This document shows positions 55,598 to 63,251 of a stretch of 64,000 nucleotides of DNA, piece by piece (the first letter of the stretch is position 1; each line of letters opens with the position of its first letter). Source of the stretch: Coleofasciculaceae cyanobacterium (GTDB lineage Bacteria > Cyanobacteriota > Cyanobacteriia > Cyanobacteriales > Xenococcaceae); contig DATNPK010000082.1 in assembly GCA_036703275.1 (NCBI GenBank), positions 1 to 64,000 of the forward strand, read 5' to 3'. A program made the position numbers and the translations under genes. The notes beneath the pieces are model-generated. The model had not been told where the DNA came from, searched no databases, and saw nothing but the letters and a program-made list of their open reading frames with translations.

Positions 55598-55834
55598 TTG
55601 AACCATTTCGTCAACTACCCGACTCTGACCGCAAGGAGCGGTACAGATCGGGCTTGAGAATCCCAGTTCCCAACTAAGAGTTGCACTACAGCACTAGCCT
55701 AATCCTGATACGCACTGCCAATCACTTCCCTCGATTGGTTTATCTGCAAGACTACTGGGAGTAGTCGCTTTAGGAGAGGACATTTTGGATTAGGTGCTGG
55801 AAGGGACACACAACTTATACAGGGTTATACCTAA
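55598..55834 (+). ncRNA. Putative omega RNA of IsrB (guide plus scaffold)
   Basis: The 200 bases before the IsrB start form ordered stems: 55618-55622 with 55648-55652 enclosing 55628-55632 with 55638-55642; 55671-55675 with 55679-55683; and a long-range stem of 55689-55693 plus 55698-55705 with 55787-55794 plus 55795-55799. The long-range stem encloses hairpins 55718-55723/55733-55738 and 55750-55755/55761-55766. In IscB/IsrB systems the guide is the 5' end of this RNA, so about 20 bases left of 55618 would be the guide. All pairings were read from the sequence; the identity as omega RNA follows from position next to IsrB. Confidence 0.7.
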
Positions 55835-56962
55835 ATGAAAAAACAACCAACTACACGAGTACCAGTTTTATCACCATCAGGTGAACCGCTTATGCCGACA
55901 ACCTCAGCACGAGCAAGAAAATGGATAGCTGCGGGTAAAGCAGAGTCCGTATGGAACGATCTTAAAGTATTCTGCGTACAGTTACTACAAGAGCCATCTG
56001 GGGCTGAAACTCAAAAAATTGTAGCTGCTATAGATCCAGGTAAATTTTGGTCGGGCTGTGCCTGTATTTCACAAAAAGCCGTACTGTTTACTGCTAACTT
56101 GATTTTACCGTTCAAACGGGTAGTAGCCAGGAAACAAGCACAAAAAATATTGCGTCGAGCCAGACGAGGAAGACGTATTAATCGCAATTTACCCTTTGAG
56201 CTTCGCGCTCATCGCCAAAAAAGATTTAATAATCGTAGAGGAAATAAATTACCTCCAAGTATACGCGCCTCAAGACAGCTTGAACTCAGAATTATTAAAG
56301 AACTAACTCGAATTTTTCCTGTTTCTGAGATTGTTTATGAATATCTCAAGGTAGATGTAGACCTAACTTCTGGTAGAAAAAAAGCCCTTTCTGGTAAAGG
56401 CTTTAGCGTTGTAATGGTCGGACAAAAATATATGCTGCAATGGTTGTCTGAGGTTGCGCCTACCTACAAATTAGAAGGTTGGCAGACTTCAATTATTCGC
56501 AAGCAGTTAGGACTTCCAAAAAATAAAGATAAAAGCTCTCAAAATGTTTCAGCACACGGCAATGATGCTATTGCCTTGGCTGCTAGTAGATTTATGAAAT
56601 ACAAAGCTTTTCATACTTCCAATTCTCGTGGACATCATTGGGTTGGCTCAATTCAATTAACTAATGCGCCGTTCAAAATAATATCTCATCCTCAACTGTA
56701 TAGAAGACAACTGCACTTTGAGAATCCAAACAAAGGTGGAATAAGAAGGCGCAAGGGCGGAACTGTTACCCCGTTTGGATTTAGAAGTGGCGATTTGGTT
56801 CAAGCTACTAAAGGAAAAGTAACGATAAAAGGTTATATCGGTGGCTATTCAGAAGTAAATAAGGTTGTTGCTATCTACGACCACAACTGGAAAAGGTATG
56901 GGCAGTTTCGAGTTTCAAAAACAAATTTATTAAAAAGGAGCAATGGACTATGTGTCGCATAA
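55835..56962 (+). CDS. isrB: IsrB RNA-guided nickase (RRXRR/RuvC protein lacking HNH)
   Basis: 375 residues. PLMP motif at 18-21 in an RRXRR-type N-terminal domain, RuvC-I with D67 in AAIDPGK, an arginine-rich bridge helix (RRARRGRR, 107-114), RuvC-II with E169 in IVYEYL, and RuvC-III with H241 and D244 in HGNDAIALAA. Only 72 residues separate RuvC-II from RuvC-III, too few for an HNH domain, so this is IsrB and not IscB. C-terminal part (about 290-370) is a basic beta-rich region like the TAM-interacting domain. IsrB proteins nick the strand unpaired from the guide. The reading frame is intact and the catalytic residues are kept, so the element may be active. Confidence 0.88.
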   Translation: MKKQPTTRVPVLSPSGEPLMPTTSARARKWIAAGKAESVWNDLKVFCVQLLQEPSGAETQKIVAAIDPGKFWSGCACISQKAVLFTANLILPFKRVVARKQAQKILRRARRGRRINRNLPFELRAHRQKRFNNRRGNKLPPSIRASRQLELRIIKELTRIFPVSEIVYEYLKVDVDLTSGRKKALSGKGFSVVMVGQKYMLQWLSEVAPTYKLEGWQTSIIRKQLGLPKNKDKSSQNVSAHGNDAIALAASRFMKYKAFHTSNSRGHHWVGSIQLTNAPFKIISHPQLYRRQLHFENPNKGGIRRRKGGTVTPFGFRSGDLVQATKGKVTIKGYIGGYSEVNKVVAIYDHNWKRYGQFRVSKTNLLKRSNGLCVA

Positions 56963-56967
56963 CCTCG

Positions 56968-57030
56968 TCGGCTCTCCTCCCGACCCTCATCGCTACATCC
57001 TTGGCGATAGAAGGCGGGACTCCGAGCCGA
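56968..57030 (+). repeat. Three-tier hairpin at the 3' end of the IsrB element
   Basis: TCGGCTC (56968-56974) pairs with GAGCCGA (57024-57030), CCCG (56979-56982) with CGGG (57015-57018), and ATCGC (56989-56993) with GCGAT (57004-57008). It begins six bases after the IsrB stop. It is the likely right-end structure of the element or a terminator-like hairpin. Confidence 0.55.
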
Positions 57031-57182
57031 AGAACAGTTGAAACAGTAAGGCAAAATTGTCGATCGCTCAAAAAAATAATTATCTCGCTTAATTGTTACA
57101 GCTATGATTTGCAAATACTTCTGAATTAAATTATGTATTGCTATTATGGTTTAATTTGCATTGGGTAAACAGCAGCCATAAT

Positions 57183-59069
57183 ATGTCTAGTCAGTTAGAG
57201 TCTAACATTGTTGAAATATTGCAGTGCCGAGCTAGATCGCAAAGTGAGGATACAGCTTATATTTTCCTTAAAGATGGTGAAAATAAGGAAATCAGGCTGA
57301 CGTATCAAGAATTAGATCGTCAGGCAAAAGCGATCGCATTTCAATTACAGCAATTAGTTGCGCCTGGCTCTAGAGCTCTACTGGTATACCCTTATAATGG
57401 CGGGTTAGAGTTTATTACTGCCTTTTTTGGCTGTTTGTATGCTGGAGTCGTAGCTGTACCCTGTCATCCACCAAAAAACCGCCTGACTACGGTAGAGGTG
57501 CAAACTCGCATAGCATCTGCGGGTGCAGAAGTTATCCTGACTGAATCTAGTTTGTTGGGCAAATTAAAAACCCAGCTATTTAAGTGGGGAAATGCTGCGC
57601 TACATTGCTTAAACACCGACAAGATAGATCAAACTCAGGTTAATAATTGGACTGCGCCAAATATAACTTCAGCTACTTTGGCTTTCTTGCAGTATACCTC
57701 TGGCTCTACGGGTGAACCTAAAGGAGTAATGATTACCCACGGGTGTCTGATGCAGAATCAGGAGATGTTAAAACAGGCTTTTGGACATACTAAAAACTTG
57801 GTTGGGGTTGGTTGGCTACCGTTGTTTCACGACATGGGTTTGATTGGAAATGTAATCCAGCCGATATATATGGGAGCATTTTGTGTGATGATGTCTCCCG
57901 TTAGTTTTGTGCAAAAGCCGATTCTTTGGCTACAGGCGATTAATAAATATCGAGCGACTACTAGTGGCGCACCAAATTTTGCTTATGATTTATTGTGCGA
58001 TCGCGTTACGCAAGAACAAGCAGCGCAATTAAACTTAAGTAGCTGGGAAGTAGCGTTTTGCGGAGCAGAACCCATAGAAACGGCAACTATGGAACGATTT
58101 AGCCGTAAATTTGCCAGTTGTGGCTTTAAATCGACGGCATTTTATCCCTGTTATGGCATGGCGGAGGCTACTCTAATGATGACGGGGGGAGATAAAGCTA
58201 AATCTCCTGCGGTTAAACATTTAGACACAATTGCTTTAGAACAAAACAAGGTGGTGACTAGAGACAAACCCCAACTAGGGACAAAGACTTTTGTTAGTGC
58301 GGGGTATCCTTGGCTTGATGGCAAAATTGCGATCGCTAAACTAGCCAAAAGCACTGCCGATCCTGATTCTTTAACTGAATGTCAGCCAGATCGCATAGGT
58401 GAAATTTGGTATTCAGGATCTAGTGTCGGACAGGGATATTGGCAGCTACCAGAAAAAACCCAGCAGACATTTCAGGCTAGCCTCAATGGTAAACAGTATT
58501 TACGGACAGGAGATTTAGGTTTTATTAGCGACGGTGAACTATATATTACTGGTCGTTTGCATGATATTTTGGTTTTTTGGGGACTCAATCACTATCCCCA
58601 GCATATTGAACAAACAGTAGAAAAGTGTCATCCTGCACTAAAAGCCAACTGTGGCGCAGCTTTCTCAGTGGAGGTGTCGGATAAATCCAGATTGATCGTT
58701 GCTCAAGAAATAAAGCGTACTTACCGTAAATCTTTGGTAATGGATGAAGTAGTAGAAGCGATCCGCTGGTCAATATTTCAACAGCATTTTATTGATATCT
58801 ATGGCATTGTCTTATTGCAACCAGGTAGCATGCCAAAAACTTCTAGTGGCAAAGTGCAGCGTAGTGCTTGTAAGGTAAAATTTCTTGACGAAAGCCTAGA
58901 GGTTTGTCAACAATGGTATCTCAAAGATGTAACCAAGAGTGATGTGACTGGGTTATTCCAGAGATATACAAATCCCCTGACCTATCTTAAAATGTTATCG
59001 GCGATCGCCAGAGGGAAAATGCGACGCACTTTATATTTAAGAATGAACAGTCTGGGTAAATGGTTATAA
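57183..59069 (+). CDS. Fatty acyl-AMP ligase (FAAL)
   Basis: 628 residues from the ATG at 57183; the TTG at 57138 adds 15 residues with no family support. Adenylate-forming fold: YTSGSTGEPKGVMITH (171-186), GVGWLPLFHDMGLIGN, and YPCYGMAEATLMMTGG, the pattern of FAAL rather than acyl-CoA ligases. The C-terminal portion carries the TGDLGFISDGELYITGR hinge and KTSSGKVQRSACK lysine region. FAALs activate a fatty acid as acyl-AMP and load it on an ACP for polyketide synthesis. There is no fused ACP. Four kb from the polyketide synthase, on the other strand; the hydrolase gene follows by 24 bp. Confidence 0.92.
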   Translation: MSSQLESNIVEILQCRARSQSEDTAYIFLKDGENKEIRLTYQELDRQAKAIAFQLQQLVAPGSRALLVYPYNGGLEFITAFFGCLYAGVVAVPCHPPKNRLTTVEVQTRIASAGAEVILTESSLLGKLKTQLFKWGNAALHCLNTDKIDQTQVNNWTAPNITSATLAFLQYTSGSTGEPKGVMITHGCLMQNQEMLKQAFGHTKNLVGVGWLPLFHDMGLIGNVIQPIYMGAFCVMMSPVSFVQKPILWLQAINKYRATTSGAPNFAYDLLCDRVTQEQAAQLNLSSWEVAFCGAEPIETATMERFSRKFASCGFKSTAFYPCYGMAEATLMMTGGDKAKSPAVKHLDTIALEQNKVVTRDKPQLGTKTFVSAGYPWLDGKIAIAKLAKSTADPDSLTECQPDRIGEIWYSGSSVGQGYWQLPEKTQQTFQASLNGKQYLRTGDLGFISDGELYITGRLHDILVFWGLNHYPQHIEQTVEKCHPALKANCGAAFSVEVSDKSRLIVAQEIKRTYRKSLVMDEVVEAIRWSIFQQHFIDIYGIVLLQPGSMPKTSSGKVQRSACKVKFLDESLEVCQQWYLKDVTKSDVTGLFQRYTNPLTYLKMLSAIARGKMRRTLYLRMNSLGKWL

Positions 59070-59093
59070 GCAAGGACTAAGAAATAAATATTT

Positions 59094-60677
59094 ATGCTGA
59101 AGAGGTTTAAAAGTATTAAGTATGGTTTTTTATTGGCGATCGCGATTTTAATTACAGTTGCGATCGCGCAATCGGCTATCCCCGCCGAGAGAATTGATTT
59201 TAACTACAGTCTGCTGGGTTTTAACCTCAAAGTTAAAGATCTTGAATCCTTTGCTAAAGACGGAAAGGTAAGCAATAGTCTGAATTTTTATCTCAAGCGC
59301 ATATCGCCGCAGCAAACCACGCAGTTACAGAAATTTCTGCAACAGAGTTACGATGTCGATCCTGTCTTAGTCTATCGTTATTCCCGTACTTCTGTAGGAA
59401 TTAGGATGTTGCAACGCATTGGCGAGATTATTCAGCTACCTGGCTATCTCAATGGTTTTTATGGTTTGCGTGCTGCGGTGGTACAAACTGCTGCATCTGC
59501 TGAAGGAATTAATTTGGTTGATTTTCTCAAGCGTTTTCCGACGGATATTCAACTCAACCTAGAGGAATTACTTAAGCTGGTTAAACAAGTTGCTGATGCA
59601 GAAGCAAACACCAAGGATTTTATTGCTGGCTTAGAAGATAATCGCCCAGGCGCAAAATTTGATTCTAAAAACGTCCCTGAGTTTTCACAGCTGGGAGTAT
59701 ATAAAACTAGCAAACAAACTTTAGAATTTTACGATCGCACTCGCGATCGCAATTTAGTTACCGATCTTTATTTACCACAAGGCAAAACCGATACTATTCC
59801 CGTAATTGTGGTTTCTAATGGTTTGGGTGCTAAACGCGATCGCTTTGATGAGTTAGCCAATTATTTAACTTCTTATGGCTTTGGGGTAGTTATTCCCGAT
59901 CATCCAGGAAGCGATCGCTACCGCCAAAAAGCTTTTTTAAAAGGATTATATCAAGAGAACTTTGATGCCACTGATTTTATCGACCGTCCCCTCGATATTA
60001 GCTATATACTAGACGAATTAGAGCAAATTAATCAAAAAAATGGCAATAATCAGCTTAATCTAAAACAGGTAGGTCTTTTTGGCTATTCTATTGGCGGGAC
60101 AACCGCTCTTTCTTTGGCAGGGGCGGAGATCGATTTTGAACAATTAGAACAAGCCTGCGCTCAACCGCTGAATTTGCTGAATATTTCGATTTTGTATCAA
60201 TGCCGTGCTTTGGAATTACCCAGACAAAAGCACTCGCTCAAAGACGAACGGATTCAGGCTGCGTTTATGTTTGTGCCTTTTGGCAACAGTATTTTTGAGC
60301 GAGAAACTCTAGCTAAAATATCTATCCCGATTATGTGGCAGGTTGTTGACCGAGATTTCTTGACTTCTTTATTAAAAGAACAAGTACCATTATTTGAGGC
60401 TTTAAAAAGTGGCGATCGCTATTTGGTAATTTCTCAAAATCTACCCCACTCTAACGTTACTTTATCAAATGAGCAGCGATCGAGTCAAGCAAAAGCTTTT
60501 GAAGTGGCTAAAATATATCAAAATATTTTATCTTTAGTTTTTTTCCAAAATTATCTGGCTGGTAATAAACAATACCAACCTTATTTAAGTTCAGAATATA
60601 TTCAGGCAATTGAACAAGAACCTTATGAACTTCATTTAATTGAACCGACTTCGCCTCTACGAGATATGTCAGACTAA
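59094..60677 (+). CDS. DUF1400 alpha/beta hydrolase
   Basis: 527 residues. A signal or anchor segment (about 8-28), a DUF1400 domain (about 30-160: ERIDFNYSLLGFNLKVKDLE onwards) and a C-terminal alpha/beta hydrolase with the nucleophile serine in GLFGYSIGGTTALSL (about 325-340). DUF1400 hydrolases are cyanobacterial and of uncertain substrate, probably lipids or esters in the periplasm. The 24-bp gap to the acyl-AMP ligase implies one transcript. It may process or release the product of that pathway. Confidence 0.85.
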   Translation: MLKRFKSIKYGFLLAIAILITVAIAQSAIPAERIDFNYSLLGFNLKVKDLESFAKDGKVSNSLNFYLKRISPQQTTQLQKFLQQSYDVDPVLVYRYSRTSVGIRMLQRIGEIIQLPGYLNGFYGLRAAVVQTAASAEGINLVDFLKRFPTDIQLNLEELLKLVKQVADAEANTKDFIAGLEDNRPGAKFDSKNVPEFSQLGVYKTSKQTLEFYDRTRDRNLVTDLYLPQGKTDTIPVIVVSNGLGAKRDRFDELANYLTSYGFGVVIPDHPGSDRYRQKAFLKGLYQENFDATDFIDRPLDISYILDELEQINQKNGNNQLNLKQVGLFGYSIGGTTALSLAGAEIDFEQLEQACAQPLNLLNISILYQCRALELPRQKHSLKDERIQAAFMFVPFGNSIFERETLAKISIPIMWQVVDRDFLTSLLKEQVPLFEALKSGDRYLVISQNLPHSNVTLSNEQRSSQAKAFEVAKIYQNILSLVFFQNYLAGNKQYQPYLSSEYIQAIEQEPYELHLIEPTSPLRDMSD

Positions 60678-60718
60678 AAATCTCTTGCCTTCACTCATAT
60701 TAAAAGCTAATAGCTAAT

Positions 60719-60778
60719 AGCTAACGGGACGCGACGTAAGGAGCTAATCCTTTAGGGCTAATAGCTTTTTCTAACTAT
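60719..60778 (-). repeat. Right copy of the 58-bp inverted repeat
   Basis: Bases 60721-60778 are the reverse complement of the left copy (55241-55345) reduced to single 14-mer and 16-mer units. The two copies lie about 5.4 kb apart in opposite orientation around the isrB, acyl-AMP ligase and hydrolase genes. Confidence 0.85.
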
Positions 60779-60780
60779 TG

Positions 60781-60924
60781 CTATATAAAAGTCCCCTAAA
60801 GGATTAGAAGTTCGCGTCCGTCCTCGGCGTCCTAAAGGACTAGCTAGCGCGTGACGCGCTAGCTAGTCCTTTAGGGCATATGCTTTAGCATACCGCACAG
60901 ATAAACACAGATGAACACGGATGA
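60781..60924 (+). repeat. Dispersed repeat containing a perfect 21-bp hairpin
   Basis: Shares its ends with the block at 481-553 (TATAAAAGTCCCCTAAAGGA and GCACAGATAAACACAGATGA). Between them, 60831-60851 and 60855-60875 pair perfectly around a TGA loop, with GCTAGC at the tip. The copy at 481 lacks this core, so the hairpin is either an insertion or was lost from that copy. Confidence 0.75.
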
Positions 60925-61017
60925 TTGATTTGCTTACCAACCAGATCTAAGTTTTTGAAAAGAATTTGTTAATCTATTGTCTATCGGAAAAAAAGTTAGT
61001 CAATATGTTGTAAATAA

Positions 61018-62709
61018 ATGAAAAAAAGCAGCCAAAATTACTATTGGTGGTTAGGAATAAGTTTACTTTTTACTCTTTATTATGGGTTGCTTTCTTATTA
61101 CCACGCTTTTAGCCAAGAATATATAGTTCAAGATGATATTAGACAGCACATAATTTGGTTGCAGAAGTATATCGATTCAGAATTATTTCCCAACGATTTT
61201 ATTGCTGACTATTTTCAAAGTCTTGCTCCTCTGGGATTTGAAGCCTTGTATTTTTGGACTGCCAAGGTTGGTTTTGAACCAGTCTGGTTAGCGAAAATTT
61301 TGCCAGTAATTTTAGCAATAATAACTACTGTGTATATCTATTTATTTACTTTAAAAATATTACCAAGGGCTAGCTGTGCATTTCTTGCTAGTCTATTGGT
61401 TAATCAACTTATCTGGCTCAATGACGATCTGATTTCGGCAACCCCCAGAGCTTTTATTTATCCTTTTTTGGCGGCATTTTTATATTATTTAACCATAAAT
61501 TCGCTAATTCCTTGTCTTGTATTAATGTTATTGCAGGGTTTATTTTATCCTCATATATTATTAATCGAAATGGTTGTATTGACTCTAAGATTATTAGTAT
61601 TTAAAAAGAGCTTTTCAATTAAACTTACCGCTGATAAGCAACCTTATCTTTGGTGGATTTTAGGCTTGATTATTACAGCGATCGCGCTATATCCGCTTAC
61701 TCAGCAACCCCCTGAACTAGCTACTGTGATTACCGCCGAACAAATGCAGCAAATGCCTGAGTTTAATCCTGGTGGTAGAACTCCTATTTTTGGTAGTGGC
61801 TGGTTTGAATATTGGTTTTTTGGAAATAGCGGTTTAGATCTTCCTCTATTTCCGACTATAGTTTGGTGTAGTTTAGGATTACCTTGGATCTTAATAATTA
61901 AGTTGCCAGTTATTAAGCTGATTACCAACAAAATTGCCATTTTAAACCAAGTTACTATTGCATCTTTATTAATGTTTGCGCTAGCGCATATTTTATTGCC
62001 CGTGCTACATTTGCCTAGTCGTTTTACCTATCATAGTTTGCGTATTATAATGGCGATCGCTACGGCAATTGTCTTAACAATATTAATAGATATAGGTAAA
62101 AATTGGTTTAATCGCCAGCTTCAAGCTAAAACATCTTTTAAGTTATTCGATAAAATCAAAATTGCTTTAATTATTATCTTTAGTATTACAGTAATTGTTG
62201 TTCCTGCTGTACCCTATATATTTAGTTCGTTTCAAAACTGGCAAGTGGGTACAGCACCAGAAATTTATCAGTATTTAGCCCAACAGCCGAAAGATATTTT
62301 AGTCGCATCTTTAAGTGCAGAAGCTAATAATATTCCCGCCTTTTCTCAGCGCTCAATTTTAGTAGGAGATGAATTTGCTTATGCTTATCATCCCGCTTAC
62401 TATAATCAGATTAAGCAAAGAACTGTTGATTTATTACAGGCTCAATATAGTGCTAATCTTAAAATTTTGCAGTTTTTTATCAGAAAATACGATTTAGATT
62501 ATTTATTAATAGATAAAAATGCTTTTACTCCTGAATACTTATTAGAGAAAGATTGGTTGATAAATAGTTCCTGGTCAGAAGAAACGAAAAAAGCAATCGC
62601 ACAATTGGAATCTGGAAGTACACCAGCTTTGACTAGATTTATACAGTCTTGCACAGTAATATCTACTGAAGATTTAATTCTTTTTAATACAGCTTGTATT
62701 ATTAAGTAA
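61018..62709 (+). CDS. Polytopic membrane protein, GT-C-like
   Basis: 563 residues, about 9-11 membrane helices, with a large periplasmic-type loop at the C-terminus (about 420-560) of soluble character. The first loop has VQDDIRQHIIWL, with an acidic pair at the position where GT-C glycosyltransferases keep their catalytic Asp. Overall layout resembles uncharacterised DUF2079/GT39-like proteins. Not assigned with certainty. Same strand as the hydrolase but separated by 340 bp of repeats. Confidence 0.65.
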   Translation: MKKSSQNYYWWLGISLLFTLYYGLLSYYHAFSQEYIVQDDIRQHIIWLQKYIDSELFPNDFIADYFQSLAPLGFEALYFWTAKVGFEPVWLAKILPVILAIITTVYIYLFTLKILPRASCAFLASLLVNQLIWLNDDLISATPRAFIYPFLAAFLYYLTINSLIPCLVLMLLQGLFYPHILLIEMVVLTLRLLVFKKSFSIKLTADKQPYLWWILGLIITAIALYPLTQQPPELATVITAEQMQQMPEFNPGGRTPIFGSGWFEYWFFGNSGLDLPLFPTIVWCSLGLPWILIIKLPVIKLITNKIAILNQVTIASLLMFALAHILLPVLHLPSRFTYHSLRIIMAIATAIVLTILIDIGKNWFNRQLQAKTSFKLFDKIKIALIIIFSITVIVVPAVPYIFSSFQNWQVGTAPEIYQYLAQQPKDILVASLSAEANNIPAFSQRSILVGDEFAYAYHPAYYNQIKQRTVDLLQAQYSANLKILQFFIRKYDLDYLLIDKNAFTPEYLLEKDWLINSSWSEETKKAIAQLESGSTPALTRFIQSCTVISTEDLILFNTACIIK

Positions 62710-62788
62710 CAATTTTACTTAGCATATGCAATAAAATAGAAAATAGAGCTCTCTTTAATTGTTAGAAACTATTTAAGTCTGAAAAAAG

Positions 62789-63055
62789 ATGAAAAGATTA
62801 TTTATTGTTATGGTTGGCAGTTTTGTCTTTAGCGGAGTTCCGACCTTAGCTTCTTCTCCAGATGCTTGGTCAGAATATTATCAAAAAGTCACTAAAAGTT
62901 GCCTTAAAGCGAGTAAATTAAGCAATTCACAACTTAGGGGAAAAATAATTAGCTTTTCGGACATAGGCTATGAGGCATTGTTGGTACAGGGACAATATCC
63001 ACAACCCCACATGAATAATCAAGTTGGACAAATGCTTTGCCTATTTAATCAGTAA
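62789..63055 (+). CDS. Small exported protein
   Basis: 88 residues with a signal peptide (MKRLFIVMVGSFVFSGVPTLAS). The mature part has two cysteines (SCLKAS, MLCLFNQ) and the segment AWSEYYQKVTKSCLKASKL, as in several small periplasmic cyanobacterial proteins. No function known. Confidence 0.6.
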   Translation: MKRLFIVMVGSFVFSGVPTLASSPDAWSEYYQKVTKSCLKASKLSNSQLRGKIISFSDIGYEALLVQGQYPQPHMNNQVGQMLCLFNQ

Positions 63056-63251
63056 ACTGGTCAAGCATCTGTTATGGATGCCGATCAAATAAGGGAAAAT
63101 CCTAGCCAAGAATAAACTTAAAAGAAGATAATAGTTACTTCAAATAGATCCTAAATAGACTCGATCAACTAAAGTAGAAAATGCACCATGCTTTAAGACA
63201 AATTAACCTTGTAAATAGGATTTCTAGACTGTCGTGACTTGAAAATAAATA

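Larger units (their letters stand above)
55598..57080 (+). mobile_element. IsrB-type (IS200/IS605-group) element
   Basis: Comprises the putative omega RNA, the IsrB gene and a 3' hairpin. Boundaries are approximate: host repeat ends near 55570 on the left and hairpinned DNA ends near 57036 on the right. No tnpA transposase is present, so movement would depend on a transposase supplied in trans. It separates the GT4 gene from the acyl-AMP ligase. Confidence 0.6.

Noticed and set aside
55835-56962. Annotation as IscB
   Set aside because: No HNH domain fits between E169 and H241, so IsrB is the better call.
56871-57114. Minus-strand frames over the isrB end
   Set aside because: They overlap the intact isrB C-terminus and the 3' hairpin and show no family features.
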